DNA of 64,000 nucleotides from Tubiluchus corallicola (Eukaryota; Priapulida; Priapulimorpha; Priapulimorphida; Tubiluchidae), in contig JAQGDQ010000098.1 of assembly GCA_030141605.1 (NCBI GenBank), positions 448,636 through 512,635 of the forward strand. Reading direction: 5' to 3'. A program made the translations under genes and the position numbers. Shown piece after piece: positions 1-12,470 of the stretch (within the stretch, counting starts at the first letter, position 1; each line of letters opens with the position of its first letter). The notes under the pieces are model-generated. The model was not told where the DNA came from. It did not search any database and was given only the letters and a program-made list of their open reading frames with translations.

Positions 1-3000
1 ACTTTAAATATGGTTTTGTGATGGCAATTATCAAAAAGATTACCAAAGTTACTTTATCTTTTTGCTTTATCATTCCAAATAAAGCTTAGAAGTCGTTTCA
101 TAAGTTGGTGAATTTTGATGCTTTTAAGCAACTGAATAAAAAACGAAAACGAGAAAATTGTGTAAAAGCACAAAGACAAACCTCTACTCTTGGTAGGACG
201 GATTCTGCCTGAACGAGAACAGTGGACGAAGCAAGAGGCAATGCGGTACTAGACAGCAATGATCTAGTGTCCACAGAAAGTTCTCCAATGTATTTGCCAG
301 CAGTCCTTGGATGAAATTCCACCTGCAGGATCACGTTTACAAACAAAGTAAAATTCAAATAATTCAAATTAATTACACACAGCAAATTAAAACACGGAAG
401 TTTTACTGCACTGGTTTTTACACTTTAAATTAGTTATATTAGTTAAAAATTTTAATTTCCCCTAACAAAAGTTTGTAAGTTTCTAAAAAATGGTCTAAAA
501 AAGACAATACTATCAGTGCACACATTTAATTTCATTGCCATGCGATTTTTATTTAATCCTCAGGACAAGTATTGAGAATCGTTTCAAAAAATAAAAACAA
601 AATTTATGAAAACAAAGTGGGAGAAAAGAAAATTCTAAAATCTAAATTCTAAAGTGGGAAAAGAAATTTCCCATATCATTACTTTACCTACAGTTAGTGT
701 TTGGAATGCAAAATACGACACACAAAAAGGAACTAAAATAAATAAATAACCACAAGATCAATAAGGAAAATAATTTCGAAGAATTAGAAGAGCAATGAAT
801 TTTTTGTATCTAATTTGGCACTTTGCAAGCCAGAATACAGCACCCAACAGTAAGCCCTACTTAATTTAGAGGGTTGTGGCTAAAGATAAGCCTAGCTAAA
901 TATCAAAGATCATTTTCACGACGAGACACATAACCGGCAGGTGTTTTAGCCAGGTGTAAACACAAAAACATCTTCTCTCAATGAGGCAGACAGCAATACA
1001 CAGGTTAAGCCATCCAGGACCAGTTTTTTCAGAAGTCACCCATCTATTTACTAGTCACATTTAGCACTGTTTATGCATTAACCAAAAACACAGCTATTTC
1101 TTTGTTACCAGGTTATATTAATACTGTTAACCAAGAAAGCTTCAAGTCTGCATCCATGTGTTTAAATTTGATGTCAAACAATATGTACGAACAATTTAGA
1201 TGTGAATACATGATTGTAGATGTAGATGTATATAAAAGGTAAATAATCGAATCAAACATCAACCGCTTCATTTACTGCATACAGGGTAGCACAAAATTGA
1301 AATAGTAGCTTTTAATATACAGGAGGCGCCGTTTATTAGATTCACGGTAAATAGAATTGGTCGCCTAATTGACTAAAAAATGACTGGTATGGGCCACTCC
1401 TGTTCAAATGTATATAAAAATGTCAGCAACTGGCTCAATAGTTTTGCCTACGTACATAAAGGAAGATACTTGCGTGTGACCAGAGAGCTTTTACTACTTT
1501 TATGCCACCTTTGCTTTGCTTTTGTACAATAAAATGAGTCTAAATTTATGTTAAGCACGTTTATCATGCACTGATATGCCAGTGTAGTGTTTTTGCTTTG
1601 AATCTGTCACTTGCTTGTCAGCTGAGATTAACCTCCATATCTAAGAATTTATGGAACCTAAAGTTTTAATTAAATGCCTAGTGGTTTCATTTTAGGTTGC
1701 AATAGTATTTCTAGCGACTTTACAAGCATCAACATCATAGAGTTACTGAAAGCATAGAGTTAATTTTGAAAACATACAGCATAAGTGTAAATACCTAACA
1801 TTTAAAGCTCTTGCAGCCTTTGCAGTGCATACTAAGTTGAAAAGTGATGATGACTCGTACTACATTAGTAATACTACACCCATCGGTTAATTGGCTACCA
1901 ACGCTTCCACATTCCAAAGTGACTCTATTAAGCGGCGCCTGTTGTATATTCATAATACCTTCTCTTTTATACATGTACTTCCATAAGGAATAGAATATGT
2001 GTATTACTCGTAACAAGTCTGAGGACACGCTTAGGAATAACTTACTGATTCAACAAAGGTATTAGCCAATGAACTGACAGTTTCTGTCAAGTGGTGCTTT
2101 TTTATTGGTTTGAGAAAATTACAAATTGGTAATCAAACGTCGGAACTTTCCCAATGTATATTAATGCTTTACAAGGAAGCAGAATTCTCTCTCTCATAAC
2201 CAAAAAACTAAAGATTTTCTTAAAAATACAGAGAATGACACAAACTGTGATGTTCATAACAACAGTATCAGAATGTAAAGTCACATTAACATGCTTACAA
2301 TAATCTCATCCATACCACTGGGACCCACAACACTCGTCTGCTCAAATAAGAAAACTGAATCCTTTAACTGTACATCGACGACTGATCCATCCAGCATTAG
2401 ACGTCGCATTCTTAGCATTACCTGAAGCCAGACGTTGTGAGGGTTGAAGAGTTTTACTGCATGCCTAGACAATGAATAGTGAAAGTTTAAAAAAAGACGT
2501 CATTTTACGTATAAAAACTAACGGAAAATTGGGATGTATCAAACACTATGTTTACAATGTAATCGTTTATCAATGCTTAATATCAAATTCTAACCATTTA
2601 ATTAAAAAAATTAATGACATACCTCATCCAAGAGCCAACGCAACAAGGGGCGGCAAAGGAAACTTCCTCCGGAACAACAACTTGCAATCTGTTGTCAGCA
2701 CGACCCTCTTGATGCTTTGAGATAGATGTTCTCTCAGACTGCGCAGTTTCTGCTCCAGAGGCTCCGATGTCTACATTTTTTGCAGGCAACGAATCATCAA
2801 TGAGTTTGTGATCTGTGGATTTCTTATCTTTGTGATTTGCTGGTTTTTTATCTCCCAGAGTGGGGACCTCAGGAAGCTCCGGCATACTTAGTGTATGTTT
2901 GGTCGTTATTGTACTAGTTTTTGATTTAGGGACTTTCAGCGCACTGGTAATTTCAGTGACCTTTCTCCCATTGTCTTGTTGTTTACCTCCATGTGTCCTT

Positions 3001-6000
3001 TCTGTCATGTTGCTCTCTAAATCAAAATTATCATCAACTTCATTTGCCATGTCGAACTTATCTTTTAATGATGGCTGTGCTTTAATTTCATGGTCATACA
3101 TACCATGGTCATACATATCAGTTGCAGCCACATTACTCAGCTTTGGAGGAGCCAAATGCGACATAGCTTCATAGCTAGAAGTGAGACTGCTATCACCAAA
3201 AGAGGTAGAAAAGCTGGGCTTGAAATGTTTACCACTGTGATCTTTATAATGATTCTGTAGGTATCTGCTGGAGGCTAAAGAGTCATTAGTTTTAGATGTT
3301 GGCAAATACTTCTCTGTCTGAAAGCCTTCTTTGCTAAATATGTTTTCATCAGTTTTTGTAGAAATGCTTTCTACCCTCTCTATCGAATTAGTGTCTATAT
3401 CTCTATAGTTAGAGTACTTGGAAACTTCTTTTCTACAGTTATCAGTTATTACAGCTTCAGATGCAAGATACCTTGGTGCATGACTTTGATCAACTAAGGT
3501 ATCAATGTCAACAGATTTTGATATATTCCGTTCAGAAGAGAACTTATTATCATTGGTTTGTTCGTTGTCAGAGATTTTGCTCACAAAATGATCTGCAGTG
3601 CTATTCGTATCAGCCGCAGCAATGGACTCCAAAAACACATCACCAATAGTTTCGTGAAAGTCTATACTGCCTCTTGCATTCGTATTGCTAAAACTGGCAT
3701 TAGGTATGGCTGTTTTTGCCAGAAGCCGCTGATACAAATCTGTCCGCACCGCACGCGGTGTTATCAGTTCATTAGATAAACCATCGGTATTGGTTTCTTG
3801 ATAAGTTTTATCTTCGCAAACATTAGAAGGTTCAGTAGGATGCATCAAATGATCAAGGCTGTCCTTTGAATGTTCTGCTAGGAAAGTGTTACCATTAAAA
3901 AGTGCCTTTCTTTCCAAAGTTTCTGTGGGACTAATATTTGTAACACTTTCACCATGAGGGCTAAAGTCTTTTTGTTTGGTAAAGCTCACGTTGTCGTTAT
4001 AATCGTACATCTGGACATCACTAGGCACGATATTAGTTTTCAGCTCTGATAAGAATTTTTTGTACTTTTCTATCTTTTTTGACATTTCTTTGTCACCGAG
4101 AATTCCGTCAGAGTCAGCTGGACTTCCTCCCTCTAATTCGGGGTTTTCAGGGAAAAGGGTATCGTCCAAATTTTCTGCATTGGCTTCAGGAGAGATGTCA
4201 GAAGAACTAGCTTCGCTGTCCGCATCTGTACAAAGAGCCAAACAAGTGAACAGTTAAAATCACTTTTACCAACATAACTGGCAACAGGCAGTGTGCATAC
4301 ACCAACTAATTAAATCAAGCATTTTAAAATCTTGCAGTTGTTATCTTAGTAAAGTCGTACCCTAACATGCAAATATTGATTTTAAGGTCAACCACTGGCA
4401 TAATGGAAACACAGGGATAACATAAGAACAATAAATATCATAACATACTGTGACATAAAACAGGGATCCAAGAAAAACCGATGAGCAATCAACTAAATTC
4501 TTTGCCTATACTCATAGAATTTCTTTAAATCATAAAAATTAAGTATGTCATACAACTTTGAACATAAATGTAAAACTATTAAGCCAGCTGAATCCCCCCT
4601 TACCTTCATCTGACCCTGGTGACATGTCAAATAACTTCGGAATGTTTGTTCGTGCGGGTGTCTCAAAATGACCATCACCAAAATTAGGCTACAGAAAGAA
4701 AATCATTATGTGATATAAGTACAAAGTGACAATAAAGTCGTGTATTAAACAAAGAAAATAATTAATAAAATTAAGTTAAAAATACTGTTTATCTTCCAAT
4801 GAGAATTAATGAAATTTTTACTCAATCGTAACAACAATGTACATACTCTTTCTTCGTCATCATTTTCCAGGCTTCCTAATGGCTTCGTCCGACTACGTAT
4901 AAACCTACCCAAAGTCACACGCTTGTATGGCAGATCACCATCACCACCATCAGACAAACCCGACATGTTACTAATAAATGTGCTATCCTTGGGAGGTCCG
5001 AACGTAATTTCATTCTTATTAGCATCTGTGCTATTAGCAAATAACTTTTCGTTAAAAGCTTCTTCATCCTGATCAAGCAGCTGTTTTCCTTCATCTAAGA
5101 AACAAAATCTTATTTAGTTCAATTTTCACAAGCATAGGAAAACAAATTGAAATTAAAACTGCTATAGGTCTTTTAACACTGAAAAAGAAAGACCATTTTA
5201 ACATTACAATACAAAGCTTTTACAAAAGTACAACTAATATAACTCGCAGCCTCTTCTGCAAGATCTGTCTATACGTTAATAAAAATGCTGCACACAGTAT
5301 ATTGTATTTTTTAATAAGATGGCACTGGCTTGTAATATCTGGTGCATATTGTTAACTGATGATAAATAAATGAGAGAATACCAGCAGTCGCCATTACTGG
5401 GTATTGCCAGATTAGACCTGTAAAGTACATGAGACGAGATGAAAATTTTATCTAGTCTTCACCTGTTTTCACCATACCAAAATTTTAATGACTACTAAGT
5501 ACATATCTAAATAAAAAATAATAGGACACAACAAAATATTATTTTTAATCACATGAAAAAAGTAAAAGAGGTTAAGAGTCACATCAATTAGTTTGCAACG
5601 CCAATCCACACCGCTGTCATAAACTTGAACTTTTGCTGCCATAAAAAACAGTGCTGCCGCTCTGGTAATACATGTATAACAAACAGCATACGCTATTGTA
5701 ACTCGCTAATTGTTTTTAGTGTAAATGAAAAAGTAAAGCATTAGATTTTCGTGTCCAAATTCCAAACGAAATGTTTAACATTCAGAACAATTTGTGACAA
5801 TGCAATATTGAAAAATGTTTTAGGTACAAACATTTATATCCATCAGTTGCTTAACTCTCTTATCTTTATCATTTGTCTGCAGTCTTCGCTAGCCTCAGCT
5901 CACCTACAGAACTTACACTCGAGATTAGATGCTAGGGTATGTGTGCAGGTTAGGTAGCAAATACATACGACAATGCGGGCCGTTTCAAAGGGTGAAAAAG

Positions 6001-9000
6001 AAGCATAGCATAAATGGAAAACAATTATCTGTTTGAGCTGTTGCAAGTTACTACTTTCGAATGAAATACAATAATTAAATTTCTCTGTTCACATAATAAT
6101 AACAGCGAAAAAATGATGCATGGACAAAATAATAGGTTTATGACACTGCTAAACTCTAATTTTTCCACAAATTCAAAATTTAAAAGTAACAATGGAGGTG
6201 GATTTTCAAGTACACCAGCTTTTGTAATTACACCAGTACACGAGCTCTCTTACTGATATATAACATCTTGGCATTAACATATGAGCTGTAAACTGCAGGC
6301 TGACTCACATATGGCTCAAGATGTATAATTTGTTTTTTACAGCAGTGTGCTGACTCAGTGAACCACAGCAATTTCTGACCACCCAGTCTGGCAATGCAGA
6401 CATTGATTTTCCCAGGCCCTCTGCCACAGAAAGAAAAGTACATGTCGGTGCAAACTATATGACTAATCAATGTCAATACACCAAACTTTGGATCAAGGTA
6501 TATATCACGCCTTTAAAAATCACTGATTAATGTTTTTACAAGTCATTAACTCTATAGACGAAAACTCACCTTCTGACAGAAACTTTTCATCAGAGAAATT
6601 CGGCATATCTACACCATTATTACTAAAATTTCCATAGTCAGGGTCGTGCAAAACTTCAAACTCATCGGCGAGAACCATCTCATATTTCTCCTTTGGTGTT
6701 CCCATATCTAGTTCAAATCTCTCTCTAAAATGGTCTGATTTGTCTGCAGTTTTATTAGTAAAGTCTGACTTGTTATCCGACTGCTTAATGACTGCTAAAA
6801 TTTTCTCAGAAGCTTTATTATTCTCCTGAACATACTGTTCATCACTGGTCATTTTACTACCGTTCACTTCTCGTTCATGATCATTTGCTTTCACATCCTT
6901 ATTGTCAGAACTGGTAACAGAAAATCCAGTTTTAAAGTCGTCAACAGTTGATAAATTTTCGAAGGTCACATTAAGGTAAGATCCTCTAGTGCCGCTAATG
7001 CTTCTTTCAACCAGCGGTGATTTATTCTCTGACCCAGACTCATCATTTAAAACAGTTGTAGCAAGGTCGTCAAATCTTGTGTGAAGAGCCGATCCCCTTT
7101 CAGAGCAAATGCTTCTCTCAAAAATGACGGAGATGTCTCGCGCATCACCGACCGACGAAGTATTTTTTTGCGCCACTCCAACTTTTTCAACACTATCATT
7201 AGCGACAATCTGTTCAACATCGTTGACGTCATATGGAAGTCGGACGTCCTCTTCAGCTATGGTTGATAAGTTTTGAATGGATTTGCTCGCAGAGTTTGAT
7301 GCCGTGTTGTTAAACTGCAATTGACTCTTGAGCTTCATTGAAATGTCCTCAAGAATTTTGTCCGGATTAAAGTTTAATTGCAAACCATGAGGAAGTTTCT
7401 GCTCTTGCTCATGAGAAGATTTCTGTTCTTGCTCAGGTGTCAAATTACTTTTCAGGGTTAGATTAAATTCGATATCCTGAAATATGATGAAGGCTGTACA
7501 ACAAATATTTATCATTTTTTAATAATGTCCCCCACCAAAAGTTAAACATTCTTATTATTCCGTAAATTAATGGGTGAAATTTAGTCACAAGCAAACTGGA
7601 AACAAAGATGAGCAGAATCGCCTTTTTTGCTCCACAATATTCACATCTACATAACCTAAGCTCCACACCAGATCTGTACCACGCCACATTAATCAATGTC
7701 CTCACAATATAATAATACAATCTTTAAACCTCACAGTAATTCACAAAAAACAAAGGCATTTAAAAATGTATTAATATGTCATAATAAAACTAGCAGACAT
7801 GCCATGGCTTCTATTTTGTTGTTAATACAACATTTTATGTCTGGAGTGCATGCAATTAGCAAAAAGCACAAGAGAACAGTAAAGCAAAAATTACTTGAGA
7901 GAATGAAAAATGAAACATTCATGTAATTTTTGCAGGCCTACATAGTTATACATACTGATATACTCAGTTACTATATGCAAAATTTTGTGCTGAGTAAAGT
8001 CCACATTTGTGCGAAAAAATCTGCATCTGGTCCATTTTAGTAAATATGTAACATCCTTAAATCTTCAGCTGTTTAGTCTACCAAAACTTGACTCTGACTC
8101 TGCTCACTTTTGGCTGGAAAGCTCTGATTTTGAATACTATCAAACAAGGAATTATCTTAGTTTTTCATTTAAATTGTTAATCAACATGGTGCACCACATC
8201 TCTATTCTTGAATTAAGAGAAAAACACAAAAATGTAAACGTGAAGCACGGCAAGAAATGAGAAAAAATGCTCACAGCTAATAAGACCAAAATATACTACT
8301 TTTTCTAAAACCAACCAATTAATAAACCAACAACCAACCAACCAATCAATTTACTGACCAACCAACCAATGAATCACATGGAAAACATACCTGCATCTCC
8401 TCTGAATGGAGTATAGAACTTTTACCGGCCTGCTGAGAGTCTGTAAAAAATTTTAAAATTTTTTTTTGATTATATTCAGTAGTTCATCGATAAGTACATT
8501 GATAAGTACTACAACAGCACAAACTTTTTTTAAAGTAGTATGATAATATTAGTAAGTGAATGTATTTTTTACAATTTTTAACGATGTAAAATATTCAGTC
8601 AAACAGTTTAACACGACTACTACTTATTAATTATTAAATTCACATTTATCTAACGACGCGTATTACAACAGTTAGAAAAATCAGCCACAGGTAAAAATAT
8701 AAGAGTAAAATATCCATTATTGCAATAGAGCTGAACAGGTCCACAATGACAAAACCTCCAGTTAGTAAAATGCCATCTGAATTATGACAAAATAACATAG
8801 ATTATGAAAATAATAGAAGCTAACAGCAAAGAGCTGCAGAAGTGAACAAAGTAATTAACGAAATTAACAGACCTTGCATGATTTCATCATCCCCATTCTC
8901 TAGTGTATAATCGTTGTCATCATCATCATCTGTAAACTGGATGTCCTTATCTAGATCCTTAAAATCACTTTCATCAAATTTTATGTCAACTTCACTTTCC

Positions 9001-9316
9001 GCATCATAATCGTTTACATAAGAAGCTCCACTAAACTGATTCGAATTCAAATGGTCTACTACAAACAAAAAGGAATTATTAACAGTGCCACTTACATATC
9101 CGCTATGCTTCCTTAATTAAGTTAAAGGCATTAATATCCAAAAAACATCTAAACTTAAATTGTGAGATTCTTTTGATTGGTAACGAGTTGTTTGTTTAGA
9201 AAGCAGTTTGTGAAACCAAAAAATAAGTAACAGTGTGCAATTCTGTTACCTCTGCAATCATGCTTGAAGGCAGTAGACGTAGCTTGCGGAATTATACCAT
9301 TCCAGGAATCATCCAT
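1..9316 (-). CDS. CEP192: CEP192/SPD-2-like centrosome scaffold, N-terminal half (gene runs off the left edge)
   Basis: CEP192 recruits pericentriolar material and the kinases Aurora A, PLK1 and PLK4 to centrosomes. Nine coding exons can be joined in consistent phase: 9316-9250, 9058-8873, 8440-8391, 7476-6570, 5094-4847, 4688-4604, 4225-2623, 2464-2299 and 322-182, giving 1151 residues. The start ATG at 9316 follows in-frame stops within the same exon, and the first residues (MDDSW) resemble the vertebrate start (MEDF). Residues 1 to about 1025 are Ser/Thr/Asp-rich and probably disordered. Two N-terminal patches match vertebrate CEP192: a DQDEEAFNEKL segment in the Aurora A-binding region and a TLGRFIRSRTKPLGSL motif. 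From about residue 1030 a PapD/ASH-like beta domain begins (VPEEVSF..CCVG, then LFNPHNVWLQV, then a segment ending in VLVQAES), each aligning with vertebrate CEP192. The remaining PapD-like domains lie to the left. The N-terminal part is shorter than in human CEP192. Confidence 0.93.
182..322 (-). CDS. CEP192: CEP192 coding exon 9 (PapD-like domain)
   Basis: 141-bp exon, phase 0 to 0, acceptor ATCCTGCAG, donor GAG|GTTTGT. It encodes VEFHPRTAGKYIGEL through VLVQAESVLPRVE, which follows exon 8 as in vertebrate CEP192 (VLFIPSSPGVF..IVQAEAL). The next exon lies beyond the left edge. Confidence 0.9.
323..2298 (-). other. CEP192 intron, no other gene seen
   Basis: About 2 kb of AT-rich sequence between exons 8 and 9. 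The short open frames here have no acceptable splice borders or recognisable family and are treated as chance. Confidence 0.7.
2299..2464 (-). CDS. CEP192: CEP192 coding exon 8 (PapD-like domain)
   Basis: Phase 2 in, 0 out, acceptor TTGTCTAG, donor ATT|GTAAGC. It encodes LFNPHNVWLQV and the following strands of the PapD-like domain, ending in SGMDEII. A second AG eight bases downstream would break the frame, so the upstream one is used. An internal CAG|GTAATG looks like a donor, but reading through it preserves the match to vertebrate CEP192. Confidence 0.9.
2623..4225 (-). CDS. CEP192: CEP192 coding exon 7 (long disordered linker and start of PapD-like domain)
   Basis: 1603-bp exon, phase 1 in and 2 out. 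Most of it is a charged, Ser/Thr-rich linker. The last 25 residues (QVVVPEEVSFAAPCCVGSW) match the first strand of the vertebrate CEP192 PapD-like region (VPEELKLPHACCVG). The donor ATGAG|GTATGT gives phase 2, which fits exon 8. Confidence 0.93.
4604..4688 (-). CDS. CEP192: CEP192 coding exon 6
   Basis: 85-bp exon, phase 0 in and 1 out, acceptor TTTCTGTAG, donor GAAG|GTAAGG. It encodes a Pro/Ser-containing linker starting PNFGDGHFETPARTN. Confidence 0.85.
4847..5094 (-). CDS. CEP192: CEP192 coding exon 5 (Aurora A-binding-like region)
   Basis: Phase 1 in, 0 out, donor AGA|GTATGT. It encodes LLDQDEEAFNEKLF and, near its end, TLGRFIRSRTKPLGSL. Both align with vertebrate CEP192 (LIAQDEEEFNKEHQF and SLGEFFAQRSEALGCL), the first lying in the region described as binding Aurora A. 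These are the best-conserved N-terminal landmarks. Confidence 0.9.
6570..7476 (-). CDS. CEP192: CEP192 coding exon 4 (disordered, internal repeat)
   Basis: 907-bp exon, phase 0 in and 1 out, with acceptor ATATTTCAG and donor GAAG|GTGAGT. It has low-complexity Ser/Asp/Asn/Lys composition. Two copies of an ERSI..RGS..F..L.T unit lie 38 residues apart (about protein residues 221 and 259), and a short EQEQK doublet lies near the start. Confidence 0.88.
8304..8376. repeat. Imperfect (ACCA)n simple repeat
   Basis: Runs of accaaccaacca with interruptions, in the CEP192 intron just past exon 3. Confidence 0.75.
8391..8440 (-). CDS. CEP192: CEP192 coding exon 3
   Basis: 50-bp exon encoding DSQQAGKSSILHSEEMQ, phase 1 in and 0 out, with acceptor TTTTTACAG and donor CAG|GTATGT. 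It joins both neighbours in frame. Confidence 0.78.
8873..9058 (-). CDS. CEP192: CEP192 coding exon 2 (acidic)
   Basis: Phase 1 to 1. It encodes a strongly acidic segment (FTDDDDDNDYTLENGDDE). Acidic stretches in vertebrate CEP192 bind PLK4, so a similar role here is inference. The acceptor is a tandem TAGTAG, so the exon may start at 9058 or 9055, both in frame. Confidence 0.82.
9250..9316 (-). CDS. CEP192: CEP192 coding exon 1
   Basis: ATG at 9316; 22 codons plus one base, with donor GAG|GTAACA. TGA, TAA and TAA lie in frame upstream within the same open stretch, so this is the first usable Met. An acceptor-like TTTTCAG lies about 30 bases upstream, so a 5' untranslated exon may precede it. 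Confidence 0.75.
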
Positions 9317-10124
9317 AGTTTCATCGAAGAATTAGCACAGTTATCACTGAAAAGTGTTCACGCTAAAACCAAGCACCTAGCAAAAAAATCAACCATTTAT
9401 AGTTATATGAAATATAGCTATATATATGAAATGTCCAGTGCCAAGGTGATAACTTCAGGATGTGAGCATCCCTGGCTCATATGCACATGATGCATGGTAT
9501 TAGGTGCATCCTTTTAAACTTTGTGTTTCAGCATTTATACAGTACACAATTACAAAACAGTCAAACAAAAGTTAAACCATTGTTATTTTGGAAATGGTTA
9601 GACTCAATTTGTTTACGAAAATACAAGAAATGCATCAATACAAAGTTGCATTTTTGTGAATGTAACAAACTCGTCTGTAAATTTGTAACATCGTCTTCCC
9701 ACAACAGATACCAGATTTACCATGAGAAATATTTAGACTGTACACAGAACAGTGGTATGCAAAATAAACATTTAAACTTAATCAAAACAAACAACAAACA
9801 ACTTCCCAAGCTCTGATAACTCATTAATGATAATCCAAGATGACGTCATATTTTAAATTTACTTATGTTTTCCATCATTTTACTTATGACGATTCTTTGA
9901 AATTTGCCTAAAACTTTGCCCAGCCTCAAAAAATAACTCAGCAGTACAAACATAGTTGTAAAAAACATTGAAAATTCTTTAACAGAATTTGAGAGAAATA
10001 AATTTTATTACACTTTCATATTTAATTTGGCTTGTAAATTTGTTTGAATTTTTGGCTTTCTCCGACTCCAGCTTTTTTGAAATTTGAACATTCTACCTTT
10101 AGATCAGTGGTAATTCCACCCGTT
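9317..10124. other. Region upstream of CEP192, nothing recognised
   Basis: AT-rich. The promoter of the minus-strand CEP192 gene should lie here or slightly further right. A 111-codon plus-strand open frame (9481-9816) has unremarkable composition and no recognisable family. Confidence 0.5.
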
Positions 10125-10132
10125 TTCTATTC

Positions 10133-10843
10133 CAGTGTTTTTCAACCAGTGTGCCGCGGCACACTGATGTGCCGTGAAAGATCATCAGGTGTGCCGTGGG
10201 AAATTATCTAATATCACCTAATTAACCATTGTCGGGTGTCTGTGCTGTAATAAACTGTGGCCGATAATGTAAAACTCTTTTATTTCAGTGGGTGGCAGCA
10301 GAGAGCGATAAATGCCTGTAAAGTCAATAGAGTTAGTGTTTATGTACAGCATCATTACTTGAAATATACTTGACTCTCAAAACACTGCGGGATTGAATGA
10401 TAAACAAGAGAATTATCGCTGTTGTATGTTTGCTTAGTAAATTCGTATACAGTTTACTTTGAGCACATAACTGGTTTAGATATACCATAGTTTAGGTTTG
10501 CTATATATACAAATGTAAATGTGTTGCGGGCAATCAACCACAGACAGCTTCATTAATATAGTAAGTTTTCAGGCTTCTTTAGAACTATCAATCGACTTGA
10601 TCAGGCGTAATTGTAGGGCCAAAGAATTCCACAATTTGGAGGCAGGAGACGTGAACGATTATGTGACTAGCCTGCTACGTGAGACTGCAAGATTTCACCA
10701 CTTTCTGTGCTGACGCATCAGTCAGAATGGTCACGTGACCGCCTATTGTTTCAACACGCACGTGTCTGTAAATGGAGGTGGTGCCCGAGGATTTTGGAAA
10801 TGTAAAAAATGTGCCGTGGCTCAAAAAAGGTTGAAAATCACTG
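10133..10843 (+). mobile_element. hAT-superfamily non-autonomous element, copy 1 (711 bp)
   Basis: Terminal inverted repeats begin CAGTGTTTTTCAACC on the left and CAGTGATTTTCAACC on the right. An exact 8-bp target-site duplication ttctattc lies at 10125-10132 and 10844-10851; 8-bp duplications and CAGNG ends are hallmarks of hAT elements. Subterminal GTGCCGYGG motifs repeat inward from both ends. The only notable open frame (10519-10713) is 64 codons long, far too short for a transposase, so the element would need enzyme in trans. A nearly identical inverted copy lies at 59479-60189. Confidence 0.93.
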
Positions 10844-10851
10844 TTCTATTC

Positions 10852-12085
10852 TACTTGGTACAAATGCAGATAGATTCCAAAGCCAGAAGAAGCCTTTGGA
10901 GACCTAAGGGAATAAAGTAACTCCTCGCTTAACGATGCTAATGTGTCCGGAAAAACACATAGAAACAAGGTCTTCTACAGAAAACAATGAAAAAGCATTC
11001 AGTTGCATTTGCCACTCAAACATTGATAATCCTTGACTATGCCTTGGTGGAGGCAAAAAAAAATAAGGCCAGGATCATAAATCCAACACTTCATGACGTT
11101 TCTTCCTGATAATTTTTAATTAAAAGCTAAAAAGAACTAATGTTTGCAGTAAAAATTCTAATTTGAAACATAAGCTTTGTGTCTTGCATCCATGTATCGT
11201 CCTCTGATTGAGCTTCTTGTGTCATTTCTTCTTCTTTTTCTTCTTCTATGTTTGTTTTTTCAAAAACAATTTAGTGTTGTTTGCATAGACTCCTTCTAGC
11301 TACTAAAACTTATTTTCACAGAAGAAATAATGTAATATTTGTCAACACTGTAATATTAGCAACAACTGAACTTCACTCCCATCTGGATTATTTTCACAAC
11401 AAAAAGTCCTAGTGCCAATATTGTTTAAACATTTATGCAGACGTTTAACGCTAGGCATTTATTTTTTATTAATGCTACTGCGAATATTTCTAGTGTTAGT
11501 TTTCCGATAACATAAATGCAAATGAGGTGAACACAGCAATAATAAACACAGTATTATGTTTTAGGGGGAGAGAGAAACGGGGGGCGGGGGCAAGGAGAAA
11601 AATATCGAGATTTGTGCTGACACAGAACCGGCCCTGGCTCTAAGACCACTGCGTTGAACAAGAGAACACACATAGATACAGAACATTTATTTTCTCCAAT
11701 TAGTTTAACATCAAAAGTTTTTAAACCACAACGTATGAAGTAACTGTACTACTATATTACTTGTCACAGTATCGACCAAGCTATTTTTCCATTGATTCTT
11801 GTATTACGCTAACTCCAGTATCTGAAAACACGAAGACGCATTTCACTGCCTCTTACAGTGAATAAGTTTGACTTGAATGCCTACTCTATTCATGAAATTT
11901 CCAAGTTTGTTGACTTGGTTCAACGTAAACATCACCAAAGTGAAATTTCCCGCATAAACTCAGCTGCTGCGTGCTATCGGCTATCAACGTAATGCGGTGC
12001 GTCTGCGGCATTTATTACAATTATTGGTGCATCGACAATTCTTAACGACTTTACCAATAAATACATCACGGTGTCGTAGTATTGT
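10852..12085. other. Intergenic, no gene; G-rich tract near 11563-11600
   Basis: AT-rich DNA. A run of three to four G-tracts (G5, G6, G5) lies at about 11563-11600. About 40 bases later, gaaccggccctgg resembles the end of a DNA transposon, but no partner end was seen. Confidence 0.4.
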
Positions 12086-12093
12086 GTAATGAG

Positions 12094-12453
12094 TAGGGGT
12101 GAGCATTCTCTACCAGAAAGCGAATTCGAATCGAACCGAATTTGTGACTTTCGAATTCGAATCGAACCGAACTTCAGTGTTTCGAATTCGAATTGAGATT
12201 GAACGATTTTCGAACTAGTTTTCGAACCACCAGTAAAAATTAGTCTTACAAAGAGCATGCATATCACTAGATTTTCTTCTGCAATAAAATGACTAGTAAT
12301 TTGCTTAAAGTTGTGTGCAGAAATAACAACTAAATTATGTTAAGTGCTGAATTATTCGAATCTATAGTTTTGGATTCGAATCGAGTTCAAACTAAAAAAC
12401 TCGTTCGAATTCGATTCGAATGTTCAAACTCGAACGTTCGATGCTCACCCCTA
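12094..12453. mobile_element. hAT-like MITE, 360 bp
   Basis: Starts TAGGGGTGAGCAT and ends with its inverse ATGCTCACCCCTA. Flanks gtaatgag (12086-12093) and ataatgag (12454-12461) match at 7 of 8 positions, consistent with an 8-bp target-site duplication. The interior is made of repeated TTCGAATTCGAATCG-type blocks in both orientations, so it can fold into a hairpin. No coding capacity. Confidence 0.85.
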
Positions 12454-12470
12454 ATAATGAGTAATGACTA

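Noticed and set aside
1795-2028. 77-codon minus-strand frame between CEP192 exons 8 and 9
   Set aside because: Exons 8 and 9 join directly in phase 0 and match vertebrate CEP192 without a gap, leaving no room for another exon.
9481-9816. 111-codon plus-strand frame upstream of CEP192
   Set aside because: Composition follows the AT-rich background, with no motif, no domain and no splice support.
11615-11645. gaaccggccctgg as an hAT-type transposon end
   Set aside because: No matching inverse end or target duplication was found within a reasonable distance.
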